Source: Chloroflexi bacterium AL-N1
Lineage (GTDB): Bacteria > Chloroflexota > Chloroflexia > Chloroflexales > Roseiflexaceae
Assembly: GCA_013122435.1 (NCBI GenBank)
Contig: WYDT01000006.1
Coordinates: 1 to 64,000, forward strand
DNA: 64,000 bases
Direction of reading: 5' to 3'
Under the pieces are notes generated by a model that saw nothing but the letters and a program-made list of their open reading frames with translations, had not been told where the DNA came from and ran no database searches. Positions 54,667 through 64,000 of this stretch are shown here, piece after piece; the first letter of the stretch is position 1; the number at the start of each line of letters is the position of its first letter. Position numbers and translations under genes: made by a program.

Positions 54667-55347
54667 ATGCACATTCTGGTCGCAGATGATGATCTTCCAA
54701 GTGTCAAACTTACTTCATTTTTATTGGAGGAAGCGGGCTATCGTGTGATCAAAGCATACGATGGACCAACCATCCTTAGCTCCGTCGAAAACCAACAGCC
54801 TGATCTTATTTTGCTTGATGTGTCCATGCCTAAAACCAATGGATTTGATATTTGTCGTCATATTCGACGTACTTCCGATGTTCCCATTATCTTTCTCTCT
54901 GCTCGTTCACAACTCAGTGATCGTGTAACAGGATTACAAATAGGAGCAGACGACTACCTCGTCAAACCATTTGAACCATCAGAACTGCTTGCACGAGTCG
55001 AAGCAGTGTTACGCCGCCGCAACAGTGATATGTTGAATCCCTCTACACGGCTCACACAAGGCGATATCACCCTCGATCCGGTTGAACATAAAGTCTTATT
55101 TTCTAACGGACGAGTCGTCGAGTTAACGCCTTTAGAGTTTCGCCTACTCTACTACCTCATGAAAAATTCTGGACGCGTTCTTGGCACAAGCCAGATACTG
55201 AGCAAGGTATGGGGATACGACTATGAAGGCGAGAGTAATCTCGTTGCTGTCTACATTCGACGCCTACGAACGAAAATTGAAACTGATTCTGAGCAGCCCA
55301 AACATGTCATTACCGTACGTAATTTAGGGTATAAGTTTGAGGCATAA
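54667..55347 (+). CDS. OmpR-family response regulator
   Basis: 226 residues. Receiver domain with acidic pocket DDD (7-9), phospho-acceptor D51 in ILLDVSMPKTNG, and YLVKPF; then a winged-helix effector domain (LTPLEFRLLYYLMKNSGRVLGTSQIL, VAVYIRRLRTKIE). Cytoplasmic transcription regulator. ATG 54667 with AAGGAG nine bases before; a GTG nine bases earlier is less likely. Paired with the histidine kinase starting 84 bp downstream. Confidence 0.93.
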   Translation: MHILVADDDLPSVKLTSFLLEEAGYRVIKAYDGPTILSSVENQQPDLILLDVSMPKTNGFDICRHIRRTSDVPIIFLSARSQLSDRVTGLQIGADDYLVKPFEPSELLARVEAVLRRRNSDMLNPSTRLTQGDITLDPVEHKVLFSNGRVVELTPLEFRLLYYLMKNSGRVLGTSQILSKVWGYDYEGESNLVAVYIRRLRTKIETDSEQPKHVITVRNLGYKFEA

Positions 55348-55431
55348 CCATTGAGTTTGATCACACTCACAGTTACGTCGTCGCTGAAGATGGCGCACCT
55401 TGATATCAATCAATAAGGGAAAAGAGCCTAC

Positions 55432-57591
55432 ATGATTGTAAACAATACATTTCGAGAGCGCACTCGTCCTTGGCTGATCGATCATCTAGACGATTTTGGG
55501 CGCCTCTCAATCGGGGTAATTGTGTTATGTGGCACATGGTGGATAACCAGTCTGTCTTTATCACCAGTAGTTGGGTTGTCTCTAATAGGGTATTGTTTTT
55601 TTCATCTCCTGCTCATCGGATTACGCTACTTGCCACGCTTTAATACCCGGTCATTTGATGGGGTGTCACTGATTCTGGACATAAGTTTTGCTGTTGTATT
55701 ATTGAGCCAAGTAGCCAACCTCGGGAATGGTATCTATCCACTCTACTTTATAGTTGCGTTGCGCGTGCTCTCTGTCTATCAGCAGTTACCAATTGCCACC
55801 ATTATCCCCTTCATATTAGGACCAACATATCTTTTTGCTCAGGCATTACTACAGCAAAACCCACTACTATCACCAAGCGATCAAATCGCCCGGTGGGTTT
55901 TGTTAGTTGGTAGTTTGGGATTTGGTGCAATGGCTATCTGGACGAGTGCTGTTCAGCAGCATATCAATGCGACTCTGCGCGAGGAGTTAGCCACTGCCAA
56001 AAAGACATCCGAACAACGTGTAGGGCAACTTGAGAGTACCGCCAATGATTTGCGTGGCCGGATGCGTGAGCAGCACGCGCTTGAGGAAGGTCTTCGTATC
56101 ATTACAAGTACGCTGAGTCTTGACGAAGTCCTCGATCAAATTGTTGATAGCTCAACACATATGTTTAGTTCTGCACGTATCCATGGCTCAGCATTATCAC
56201 TCTATGTTGATGATGCTTTTGAACACCGCTCACTGATGCTCGAAGGCTGTGCTGAAGGAAAATGGACAGACATTTTAGCCCAGCGAGTTGTGCAACAGCA
56301 AACACCATTGCTCATCACCAATATCCATGATGACGACGAGCTATCGCTCACGGCAACACCACACATGAGTTCGGCATTGAGTGTGCCATTGTTTGTCGGT
56401 GAAGGCAAGGCACAGGGAGCCCTAACCATTGTCAGCCCGGTTGTTTCGGCTTTTTCCAGCAGCGATGCACGGCACTTGACCGCATTCGCCATCCAGGCCG
56501 GTATTGCCATTGGTAACGCCGAACTACATAGCCAACTGCGACATCAACAACACTTGCTCTCTGCAGTCATTCGTGATATCAGTGACGGCTTGATTGTGAT
56601 TAATGCACAACTCGATATCGTATTAACGAACCCACTTGGCCGATCATTGCTGGAATCATACACAGTCAATGGGGCGCTGGTACGCAATCAACTTATTGGG
56701 TTAGCTGAGAGCATGCGTACCTCAGATCAAGTGGCATTTATGTGCGAACTCTGTTTTGGTGAAGACGAAACTGTACCCGACAAAGTGTATCAAGCTTTTG
56801 CCTCACGTGTTCATCAAAACAGTGGTGGAGAGACCCTCATCGCTATTGTTCTGCACGATGTCACCGCACAGAAGAACGAAGAGCGTAGTCGTAGTGAATT
56901 TATCTCAATGGTTGCACACGAACTGCGTAATCCACTCAACTCACTCAATGGATTTATCAAAATAGTTCTACAGGGGCGTGCTGGCGAATTAACACCACTA
57001 CAGGAAGAATTTCTTGGCATAGCAGATGGGCAGGTTGAGCAATTAAAAGGTCGCATCAGTGAGTTGCTGGAATACAATCGTTTAGAAGCAGGACGCCTTG
57101 TACTAAACCCACAGTGGGATAACATCCCATCACTGATTGATGAAACCATTATACGGCTGAGCCTCCAGGCAGAACAAGCTGGTATACATCTGACACATAC
57201 CGTTGACTATGAATTACCAGAAAGTTATTTTGACAGTGAGCGGATTGGGCAAGTTGTGACGAATCTGGTAGAAAATGCGATTAAGGCCTCCCCAGATGGC
57301 GGCAGTATTACGGTTTTCTCAGAATTGTACGATGATGAGATCTGGATTGGGGTAAGAGATACCGGGGTTGGCATACCAGAAGATGAGCGTCTCAGGATAT
57401 TCCAAGCTTTCTATCGAGCCCATGATCGAGCCTCCAGTCGCGGCAATCACCTTGGACTCGGATTAGCCATCTGTCAACAGATTATTGAAGGACATAACGG
57501 TCGCATCTGGGTTGAAAGCGAACCAGGACAGGGAAGTTGCTTCACATTTGCACTACCGCTTATCCAACAAGAAAGAGCCGTTGGAGTATAA
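55432..57591 (+). CDS. Membrane sensor histidine kinase (GAF, PAS, HisKA)
   Basis: 719 residues. Six membrane helices in the first 175 residues (ending before a short coiled coil, TAKKTSEQRVGQLESTANDLRGRM), a GAF domain (about 215-365, ending FAIQAGIAIGNAELHSQL), a PAS-like segment (DGLIVINAQLDIVLTN), then HisKA with H496 in MVAHELRNPLNSL, N box VTNLVENAIKASP, and DTGVGIPEDE, GLGLAICQQI in the ATPase. No extracellular sensing domain, so the signal is sensed in the membrane or by GAF/PAS. It phosphorylates the neighbouring OmpR-type regulator. ATG 55432 follows AAGGGAAA. A terminator lies 48 bp after the stop. Confidence 0.92.
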   Translation: MIVNNTFRERTRPWLIDHLDDFGRLSIGVIVLCGTWWITSLSLSPVVGLSLIGYCFFHLLLIGLRYLPRFNTRSFDGVSLILDISFAVVLLSQVANLGNGIYPLYFIVALRVLSVYQQLPIATIIPFILGPTYLFAQALLQQNPLLSPSDQIARWVLLVGSLGFGAMAIWTSAVQQHINATLREELATAKKTSEQRVGQLESTANDLRGRMREQHALEEGLRIITSTLSLDEVLDQIVDSSTHMFSSARIHGSALSLYVDDAFEHRSLMLEGCAEGKWTDILAQRVVQQQTPLLITNIHDDDELSLTATPHMSSALSVPLFVGEGKAQGALTIVSPVVSAFSSSDARHLTAFAIQAGIAIGNAELHSQLRHQQHLLSAVIRDISDGLIVINAQLDIVLTNPLGRSLLESYTVNGALVRNQLIGLAESMRTSDQVAFMCELCFGEDETVPDKVYQAFASRVHQNSGGETLIAIVLHDVTAQKNEERSRSEFISMVAHELRNPLNSLNGFIKIVLQGRAGELTPLQEEFLGIADGQVEQLKGRISELLEYNRLEAGRLVLNPQWDNIPSLIDETIIRLSLQAEQAGIHLTHTVDYELPESYFDSERIGQVVTNLVENAIKASPDGGSITVFSELYDDEIWIGVRDTGVGIPEDERLRIFQAFYRAHDRASSRGNHLGLGLAICQQIIEGHNGRIWVESEPGQGSCFTFALPLIQQERAVGV

Positions 57592-57638
57592 CCGTACAAC
57601 CTAAATCAGTGATTGCAATGAGGCGATATGGAGAGACC

Positions 57639-57671
57639 CAGACTCAGTTTTAGTATTGCTGAGTCTGTTTT
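57639..57671 (+). terminator. Rho-independent terminator of the two-component operon
   Basis: CAGACTCAG and CTGAGTCTG form a perfect 9-bp stem around an 11-base loop and are followed by TTTT. It lies 48 bp after the kinase stop. Confidence 0.85.
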
Positions 57672-57835
57672 CATATCAATGATATATTTGAGAATATGAA
57701 ACTTCTGTTAATCAATAGGATGATCTGTTCATTTTTGGTTTAGCATGGTATCTTATTATTAGGTAACAACAAGGAGGGTCAGTAGCGTAGCTTGATCAGG
57801 CGCTATTGATAATATTGCCATACAAGGGTGAGTTT

Positions 57836-59026
57836 GTGAAAATCGCATTTGTCGCGCCGCCAGTGGCAGACAAACAAGACATTACGCCGCCAGTGGCCCT
57901 GGGATACATAGCGGCGGTGCAAGAACAACAACGTCATATCGTTCGTATTTATGATTTAGCATTAGGTGATGATACGCTCACACAAAATGCCTTAGCCCAA
58001 CTACGTATCTTTCGTCCACATCTTACGTTAGTGGCCACGGAAGAATCAAAGGTTTCGAATGCCTTAAAACAGGCACTTTTAGAAACTGACAATCACGTGA
58101 TATGGCTTGGTGTTGAGTTGCGTCATGTCCTACCAGATCACACAATGATGCAGGCTATCTGGTATTTAAATCATCGTTCAGATACCGATAATAAACAAAA
58201 AATCATTGTCGACTCGCTCGTACAATTAATCGACTCCATTGACGCGCTTCCCTTCCCTGCTCGCCATCTATTACCCCTCGAACAATACTCGCTCCACACA
58301 CCGTCGGGGGACCTGCAAACCACACTTGTTATCGGACAACGAAAGACCGTTGACGAGATCGTTTTTCGACAGCCATCTCTTATTGTCGCGGAAATGCAGA
58401 GTATTGTACGCGAATATGGCATTCATCATTTCGCCTTCTCTAAAGAGCCAATAACCCACAATGCTGTATGGTTAGATGACTTACTACAACAACTAACGAA
58501 GAGTAAGTTGGGCATTGGATGGGAGGCATGCATTTCATATAAAGCTCCTAATACCACACAACTGCGCGCAATGAAAGCTGCTGGGTGTGAAGTGCTTTGT
58601 TGTACATTTACAGCTGGGGACGTTTTACCCTCACAATGTGAGCGTGATGCCCTTTTGTTGTTTGTCAAGGAGGCGCACGCATGCGGCATAGATGTGCGTG
58701 CTCGTATCACACTTGATGCACCATATGCTGCTATACCAGCCCTCGTTGACCTCTCTGCTACTTTTGGTCTCGACACTGTTCATTTTACTGTCAGCCAGGA
58801 ACATACTACTAATGGACAACCAACGACAGAAGAGAAACTTAGTGTTGAAGCAGTGGCCGAAATGGCACGGCTACGTTATCAGTCCAGTAGAAACCGCCAA
58901 TTTTTTATTGACCGCTTTGGTCCTCAATTTGGCCCTATGATCTGGCGCTTTGGGCGGGCCGGGCTGCTTGGCCGTACATGGCACCGCTATGCCACAGGCA
59001 GTGAAGATGGAGCATTCGTATTCTAA
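57836..59026 (+). CDS. Radical-SAM/B12-binding-like protein lacking the iron-sulfur cysteines
   Basis: 396 residues. The first 120 have the look of a B12-binding-like domain (KIAFVAPPVADKQDITPPVALGYIAAV), and the rest matches the radical SAM TIM-barrel layout (YGIHHFAFSKEP, WLDDLLQQLTK, AACISYKAPNTTQLRAMKAAGCEVLCC, then LRAAGID-type strands). The cysteine motif CxxxCxxC expected before the first of these is missing: the region reads TTLVIGQRKTVDEIVF. So it probably does not bind a cluster and is a pseudoenzyme. GTG 57836 with AAGGGTGAG near; TTG 57806 is an alternative. Transcribed alone. Confidence 0.7.
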   Translation: MKIAFVAPPVADKQDITPPVALGYIAAVQEQQRHIVRIYDLALGDDTLTQNALAQLRIFRPHLTLVATEESKVSNALKQALLETDNHVIWLGVELRHVLPDHTMMQAIWYLNHRSDTDNKQKIIVDSLVQLIDSIDALPFPARHLLPLEQYSLHTPSGDLQTTLVIGQRKTVDEIVFRQPSLIVAEMQSIVREYGIHHFAFSKEPITHNAVWLDDLLQQLTKSKLGIGWEACISYKAPNTTQLRAMKAAGCEVLCCTFTAGDVLPSQCERDALLLFVKEAHACGIDVRARITLDAPYAAIPALVDLSATFGLDTVHFTVSQEHTTNGQPTTEEKLSVEAVAEMARLRYQSSRNRQFFIDRFGPQFGPMIWRFGRAGLLGRTWHRYATGSEDGAFVF

Positions 59027-59038
59027 CATTGTACTTCT

Positions 59039-59067
59039 AATAGCCTTACCTGCATTGAGAGGCTATT
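59039..59067 (+). terminator. Hairpin after the radical-SAM-like gene
   Basis: AATAGCCT and AGGCTATT form an 8-bp stem with a 13-base loop. Only GAGTTAC follows, so it is a weak terminator candidate. Confidence 0.45.
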
Positions 59068-59174
59068 GAGTTACAACAGCCTCTTGTAATCTGCCAGACA
59101 ACATGCTACGTTTCCGCATACATATTTTTCGTATACAATGAAGTATGTATTCACATAGCTAATGGTCTCTACCC

Positions 59175-60314
59175 ATGGTTGGATTTTTCGCTAATCATGA
59201 TCTTCGTCCCAATCGAATCGAATTAGCACGTCAACGTGTTGCCCAGAAGGAGTATATTGATTTAACCAGTAGCAACCCAACGCACCAGGGACTACTATTC
59301 CCACCCGCAATCCTACAGGAGGCTGCGGCACCCTACTGGAGCAATCGTCAACACACTCCTGACCCACGGGGACTACCTATGGCACGTGCAGCCATCGCGC
59401 AATACTATGCACAGCGCACACCACCGCTCATGCTTGATTGTGACGATATTTTTATTACTGCCAGCACCAGCGAAGCATACAGCTTACTTTTCGCTTTGTT
59501 AACCGAGCCAGGAGATAACATTCTTGCACCAGATGTCTCATATCCGCTTTTTGAGTACCTGGCAGCAATGCATCATATCGAACTACGCTCATATACCCTC
59601 GATGAACAGCATGGTTGGCAAATCGATCCATCAAGCCTCACAACAAGTGTTAATGAACGCACACGCGCAATCCTGATCATCTCTCCACATAACCCTACTG
59701 GTGCGATTGTACACACCCCTGTAGAAACTCTTTCTACTACAGGGCTACCAGTAATCTGTGATGAGGTTTTTGCCGCATTTACGTATCAGCGTGCACATAC
59801 GCCGCCTCTGGGCACCCTTCATCCAGACATACCGATATTCCATCTCAATGGCATCTCAAAGATGTTTGCGCTCCCAGATCTGAAACTGGGATGGATGGGA
59901 TTAAACAGAGAAGCTGCTACTCAGTACAGTGCGCGCCTGGAACTATTAAATGACACGCTGTTGGGCGCCAATGCACTTACCCAACATATGTTGCCGACAG
60001 TGTTCACAGAGGGAATGGGCTTTGTAGACCTGATGGTGCAACGTGTTCAGGCTAATCTTGATAGGGCGCTGCAAATACTGACACAAAATGAGCATGTGCA
60101 CATCCATCCTCCAGATGGCGGCTATTATCTCTTCCCAAAGATTACCAACTGGTATGATGAGGAAGCGCTCGTTTTGCATCTTTTAAACCATGGCGTGTAT
60201 GTGCATCCAGGCTATTTCTATGGCTACGATCAGCATGTGCATATCGCTATTTCATGCCTTGTTGCCCCAGAAAAACTCACTGAAGGGCTTCAACGGCTGA
60301 TCACAACCTTGTAA
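59175..60314 (+). CDS. Pyridoxal-phosphate aminotransferase, class I/II
   Basis: 379 residues, fold type I PLP enzyme. The N-terminal substrate part has SSNPTHQG, the cofactor-binding regions are ASTSEAYSLLFALL, ISPHNPTGAIV and CDEVFAAF, and K229 in GISKMFALPDLKLGW forms the aldimine. The arginine that binds the substrate carboxylate is expected in the final part (YVHPGYFYGYDQHVHIAISCL). The exact amino acid is unclear. It stands alone and is followed by manA 119 bp later. The start follows no clear ribosome site. Confidence 0.88.
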   Translation: MVGFFANHDLRPNRIELARQRVAQKEYIDLTSSNPTHQGLLFPPAILQEAAAPYWSNRQHTPDPRGLPMARAAIAQYYAQRTPPLMLDCDDIFITASTSEAYSLLFALLTEPGDNILAPDVSYPLFEYLAAMHHIELRSYTLDEQHGWQIDPSSLTTSVNERTRAILIISPHNPTGAIVHTPVETLSTTGLPVICDEVFAAFTYQRAHTPPLGTLHPDIPIFHLNGISKMFALPDLKLGWMGLNREAATQYSARLELLNDTLLGANALTQHMLPTVFTEGMGFVDLMVQRVQANLDRALQILTQNEHVHIHPPDGGYYLFPKITNWYDEEALVLHLLNHGVYVHPGYFYGYDQHVHIAISCLVAPEKLTEGLQRLITTL

Positions 60315-60433
60315 AACTGTATGTGTACTAACTGTAACTCAAAGCAAATGCATTTGTTTGTATAATCTATGTGATAGAAAATCTCTTACAACTTTCACAT
60401 TTCATATAATCATTTTGAGTAAGGAGTGTCCGT

Positions 60434-61516
60434 ATGTCAATCATACAGCTCTATCCAATCCTGCTTGAACGGCGTATTGTAGAGCCAATTTGGGGAGGTC
60501 AACGACTAGCCAAGTGGTTAGATCTCCCTGAACCACAACCAACGCAACTCGGGGAGACCTGGCAAGTGTTCGATACCAATATCATCCTGAACGGAGTACT
60601 CGCTGGCCAAACACTAGCACAGGTTACCAAACAGTTTGGTGCAGACTTTATTGGCACCCGCACGGTGGCCCGCTATGGGATAGATTTTCCACTGCTCGCT
60701 AAATTTATCGATGCGAACGATAAACTATCTATTCAGGTGCATCCAGATGATACATACGCACACACCTACGAAGCACACACCAGCTTTCATGGCAAGACCG
60801 AAGCATGGTACATTCTCGAGGCCACATCTGATGCCAATGTCACCTATGGCCTCGAGCGGCCCAGCAACCGTGCGGAGTTTACCGAGGCTGTCGAAGCCGG
60901 GAAACTCGAGCCGTTGCTCAATCACACCTCTGTGCGTACGGGTGATGTTATTTTCGTCCCAGCCAAGACCCTCCATGCCATCAATGAGGGGATCATCCTG
61001 TTTGAAATTCAGCAAAAATCCGATCTGACCTACCGTGTGTACGATTATGGTCGTCTGGATGCCAAAACAGGTCAGCCACGTGAGCTGCACCTTGAGAAAG
61101 CGCTCGAAGTGGCCGACTTTGCACCACCACCACACGCGAAGATTGCCCCGCTCCCGCTTGATACAGACAATTCGCAGATCCTACTGATCGCATGTTCATT
61201 GTTTGCACTTGAACGGTTGACTCTACTTGACCAGCGGGTGATGAGTACCAATCCTGGGACATTTGAGATTCTGACGGTAATCGAGGGATCGTGCACTATT
61301 ACTTCATCGGTCGATGCCGTAGAATTGCGGCGCGGGGACTCTACGGTTTTACCAGCCACATTGGGCGGGTACATACTCCACTCAACCCATGCCGACACAC
61401 CGCTCCAGATACTGCGCGTCTATGTACCCGATTTAGAAAAAGACTTTCTCCAGCCCATGCGTGCACAGAACCTTGATGAAAAACGCATCGCGGCAACTGT
61501 TATTCACAACCTGTAA
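60434..61516 (+). CDS. manA: Mannose-6-phosphate isomerase, class I
   Basis: 360 residues, cupin fold. Zn-binding signatures: FIDANDKLSIQVHPDD, GKTEAWYILEA and the later histidine of FVPAKTLHAINEG. It interconverts fructose-6-phosphate and mannose-6-phosphate for glycan or sugar-nucleotide synthesis; some members act on glucose-6-phosphate too. The C-terminal domain is another beta-sandwich (LRRGDSTVLPATLGGY). AAGGAG is upstream of ATG 60434. The convergent glycosidase gene lies beyond a hairpin. Confidence 0.93.
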   Translation: MSIIQLYPILLERRIVEPIWGGQRLAKWLDLPEPQPTQLGETWQVFDTNIILNGVLAGQTLAQVTKQFGADFIGTRTVARYGIDFPLLAKFIDANDKLSIQVHPDDTYAHTYEAHTSFHGKTEAWYILEATSDANVTYGLERPSNRAEFTEAVEAGKLEPLLNHTSVRTGDVIFVPAKTLHAINEGIILFEIQQKSDLTYRVYDYGRLDAKTGQPRELHLEKALEVADFAPPPHAKIAPLPLDTDNSQILLIACSLFALERLTLLDQRVMSTNPGTFEILTVIEGSCTITSSVDAVELRRGDSTVLPATLGGYILHSTHADTPLQILRVYVPDLEKDFLQPMRAQNLDEKRIAATVIHNL

Positions 61517-61531
61517 CCATATCAAAAGAAA

Positions 61532-61556
61532 GGGTGACAAAATGGTCTTGTCACCC
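61532..61556 (-). terminator. Terminator of the GH4 gene
   Basis: GGGTGACAA and TTGTCACCC, perfect 9-bp stem with a 7-base loop. On the minus strand it runs into TTTCTTTT, 25 bases after the GH4 stop codon. Confidence 0.75.
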
Positions 61557-61580
61557 GCTCCCATAACATTTCTACAGAAT

Positions 61581-62966
61581 CTATTGATATCGAGGCAGAT
61601 ATTCGCCATGTGCCTCAATCAGATCGTCCACCAGTGACCAGATCTGATCCAAATCAAGTTCAGCAGCGGTATGAGGATCAAGCATAGCAGCATGATAAAT
61701 ATATTCGCGTCTCTTTGTCAGCGCTGCCTCAACCGTTAGAGATTGTACATTGATGTTCGTCTGCATCAAAGCCGCGAGGTGTGGTGGCAACTGGCCAATA
61801 CGCGTTGGTTGCACACCGTTTTTATCAACCAGACACGGCACTTCGACACAGCATCCCTGGGGGAGATTGTCAATCAGCGCATCGTTGGCTACATTGCCGT
61901 AGACCACTCGTGGTTCACCCGTCTCCAAACTATGAATGATAAGTGAGCCATATTCACTGCTACGCTTAACCTCATTCAGGTTCTCAAAATTGTGTACCAC
62001 CAACGGTAGATGTTCTTCAGAAACACCTGCGTTTCGCATCGCCTGTGCAAAGGCATCGGCAAGATCTGCTTCAGGATTTTCCAGCTTTTGTTGCATAAAT
62101 CCCCAAGCGGTAATCTGCACTTCACAACGACGCATATACTCATCGAGTGGCACATTGAAACGGTCGATCAGGTCAGGGCGATCGCGCTTGATAAACCACG
62201 GGACATACTCGCTGAAATGCTCACTCGACTCGGTCACAAAATAGCCTAGTCGCTTGAACATCTCATAACGTACGCGGTTTGTGTCCGGTACACGTTCTTC
62301 TTCCAGCACCTGACGAATCCGCAGATAGAGATCTTCGCCATTACGCTCAAATTGCAGGTAGAAAGCCATGTGATTGATACCTGCACAAACGTAATTAATC
62401 TCCTCAATGGGGATATCAATGTCGCGCGCTAATTGTCCCGCAGTGCCCTGCACGCTATGGCAGAGGCCAACAGTTTTGATAGTGCTGGCACGGCTGATCG
62501 CCCAGCAATTCATCGCCATCGGGTTGACATAGTTGAGGAAGGTTACATCAGGACATAGTTCTTCCATATCTTCGCACATCTCTAGCAAAACGGGGATCGT
62601 ACGCAAACTACGCATGATGCCACCAATACCAAGCGTGTCAGCGATGGTCTGGCGCAAACCATATTTCCTGGGTATCTCAAAGTCGATCACGGTACTTGGC
62701 TGATAGCCCCCAACCTGAATCATACAAATGGCATAATCGGCGGAGTCAAAAGCTGCATGACGATCAGTTGTAGCAACAATCGTTGGGTGTGCATCGAGTG
62801 TTTGCGCGACCTTGTGAGCGACGATCTCAGACGTACGTAGACGCTCCGCATCAATGTCAAACAGATAGATTGTTGAATCCGACAACTCAGGGAAACTGAG
62901 AATATCACCCAGCAGATTCTTGGCAAACACAGTACTTCCAGCACCAATTAAGGTAATTTTAGGCAT
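61581..62966 (-). CDS. Family 4 glycosidase (alpha-galactosidase/alpha-glucosidase type)
   Basis: 461 residues, the GH4 size. NAD-binding start KITLIGAGSTVFAKNLLGD, then DTLGIGGIMRSLRTIP, FLNYVNPMAMN, the metal-binding Cys/His pair in GLCHSVQGT and GINHMAF. GH4 enzymes work by NAD-assisted redox elimination, need Mn2+, and act on alpha-galactosides, alpha-glucosides or 6-phospho forms; the LCHSVQG motif and length fit the MelA/alpha-galactosidase subgroup. No sugar transporter or PTS genes are adjacent. AAGGATGG precedes the ATG. Convergent with manA. Confidence 0.9.
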   Translation of the reverse strand: MPKITLIGAGSTVFAKNLLGDILSFPELSDSTIYLFDIDAERLRTSEIVAHKVAQTLDAHPTIVATTDRHAAFDSADYAICMIQVGGYQPSTVIDFEIPRKYGLRQTIADTLGIGGIMRSLRTIPVLLEMCEDMEELCPDVTFLNYVNPMAMNCWAISRASTIKTVGLCHSVQGTAGQLARDIDIPIEEINYVCAGINHMAFYLQFERNGEDLYLRIRQVLEEERVPDTNRVRYEMFKRLGYFVTESSEHFSEYVPWFIKRDRPDLIDRFNVPLDEYMRRCEVQITAWGFMQQKLENPEADLADAFAQAMRNAGVSEEHLPLVVHNFENLNEVKRSSEYGSLIIHSLETGEPRVVYGNVANDALIDNLPQGCCVEVPCLVDKNGVQPTRIGQLPPHLAALMQTNINVQSLTVEAALTKRREYIYHAAMLDPHTAAELDLDQIWSLVDDLIEAHGEYLPRYQ

Positions 62967-63260
62967 AACCTGCCATCCTTCTAATATATTCTATGTATAC
63001 ATCACCAGCGTTGGTACCATCAGCATTTGTGGAGGCCTTTGCACATTGTCGTTATGTGCCACACAACATGCTTTGCGATGGGATATTGATTCTACCGAAG
63101 CATTGCATTTCTGGCAAGCGGGAGAAACGGCGTACGTGACTCATGTATCTTATTGATCTTTAGGCAGAAATCGGTCTATACTAGGGTGTAGCAGGTTGTT
63201 TTCCAAACGAATAAAATAATCTATCATCCTACCCTTTGGTAAGGCTGAATCGGAGATGTT

Positions 63261-64000
63261 ATGACTGATACAAACACTGCTGTTTCGTCGCACGCATCTG
63301 AACCCTGGCCACAGTTGGAATTTACTGACTGGAAAGATACATGTGAGACCCTACACCTGTGGACTCAGATAGTTGGCAAGATTCGGTTGGTACAAACCCC
63401 ATGGCTCAACCATTCGTGGCATGTGCCGCTCTATCTGACGGCGCGTGGTTTGACAACTTCACCAATCCCATACGGCACGCGTATGTTTGAGATTGATTTT
63501 GATTTTATCGATCACCAGTTGCATATCCACACTCACGATGGAATCACCCGCACAATGGCGTTGCGACCAATGGCCGTTGCTGAGTTCTATCAGGAATTGT
63601 TGGCCACCATGTCTGCTATAGGACTTGATGTCACCATCAACACGACCCCAAGCGAACTCGTTGATCCACTTCCCTTTGATCAGGATCGTGTACATGCTTC
63701 CTATGATGCTGAATATGCTAATCGATTCTGGCGTATTCTTCTACAGACCGACCGCGTGTTCAAGCTCTTTCGCTCAGAGTTCCTCGGGAAATCGAGTCCG
63801 GTCCACTTCTTCTGGGGTAGCTTCGATCTGGCTGTGACACGCTTTTCGGGTCGTCCTGCACCTGAGCATCCCGGCGGTGTACCCAACCTCCCTGACTGGG
63901 TCGCACGAGAAGCCTATTCACATGAGGTGAGTAGTTGTGGTCTCTGGCCAGGCAATGAGCAGTTTCCCCATCTCATCTTCTATGCCTATGCCTATCCAAC
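63261..64000 (+). CDS. DUF5996-family protein, 3' end beyond window
   Basis: 246 complete codons are visible and the frame is still open at the window edge. WPQLEFTDWKDTCETLHLWTQIVGKIRL, NHSWHVPLYLTARGLTTSPIPYG and VHFFWGSFDLAVTRFSGR are characteristic of the family I know as DUF5996 (members of about 300 residues, unknown function, beta-rich). CGGAG is six bases before the ATG. Cytosolic, no membrane segments. Divergent from the GH4 gene. Confidence 0.85.
   Translation, partial: MTDTNTAVSSHASEPWPQLEFTDWKDTCETLHLWTQIVGKIRLVQTPWLNHSWHVPLYLTARGLTTSPIPYGTRMFEIDFDFIDHQLHIHTHDGITRTMALRPMAVAEFYQELLATMSAIGLDVTINTTPSELVDPLPFDQDRVHASYDAEYANRFWRILLQTDRVFKLFRSEFLGKSSPVHFFWGSFDLAVTRFSGRPAPEHPGGVPNLPDWVAREAYSHEVSSCGLWPGNEQFPHLIFYAYAYP

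Overview
The window looks like a chromosomal segment of a Chloroflexota bacterium, most likely class Chloroflexia. This is inferred from gene content, not from a marker gene: a sulfolipid (SQDG) gene pair, a Corynebacterium-type glycogen/maltose-1-phosphate synthase, a short alanyl-tRNA synthetase behind a T-box, a type III-D CRISPR-Cas operon, several uncharacterised families (DUF6882, DUF5317, DUF5996, recognised by motif memory only) and base composition near balanced by eye. The genus cannot be fixed. No rRNA, tRNA, insertion sequence, phage or CRISPR array was found.

Layout. 1-4.9 kb: remnant of an alpha/beta hydrolase, sppA, a large TIM-barrel-like protein and a PHP phosphoesterase. 5-16.8 kb: carbohydrate and envelope genes, namely two glycosyltransferases, a secreted alpha-amylase with a LacI-type operator, GlgM, a frameshifted membrane protein, an alpha/beta hydrolase and an O-antigen ligase-like protein with a C9 tract in its first codons. 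15.6-18.1 kb: convergent sqdX and sqdB for sulfolipid synthesis. 18.5-27.8 kb: a histidine kinase, a beta-hydroxyacid dehydrogenase, T-box plus alaS, two decayed genes, a pentapeptide-repeat protein and a hemerythrin-domain protein. 28.1-39.5 kb: a WYL regulator, then a tightly overlapping type III-D interference operon (cas10, four Cas7-like genes, csx10, a small subunit, csx19), an unrecognised protein with an OB/S1-like tail, a CARF-HEPN RNase and Csx15. 39.7-49.4 kb: minus-strand genes for an FGGY kinase, an alkyltransferase-like protein and two pairs of ABC exporters; a 39-bp repeat lies upstream of each exporter operon. 49.7-54.3 kb: a PQQ-type sugar dehydrogenase with a c-type cytochrome, a ceramidase-like pseudogene and ssb. 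54.6-64 kb: a two-component pair, a radical-SAM-like protein without its cysteines, an aminotransferase, phosphomannose isomerase, a family 4 glycosidase and a truncated DUF5996 gene.

How it fits together. The CRISPR locus has everything needed for RNA-guided cyclic-oligoadenylate signalling (Cas10 palm with GGDD, a CARF-HEPN RNase, a candidate ring nuclease) but no Cas1, Cas2, Cas6, reverse transcriptase or array here, so crRNAs must come from elsewhere. Starch or glycogen use (amylase, GlgM, glycosidase, isomerase, FGGY kinase) is the main metabolic theme.

Five genes carry frameshifts or in-frame stops (positions about 56, 11043, 24679, 26080, and 52180 plus 51860). They may be real decay or sequence errors; the two in-frame TAA codons are hard to explain as homopolymer errors. 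Degenerate heptad repeats (GTTARGG) and REP-like hairpins sit at several gene borders.
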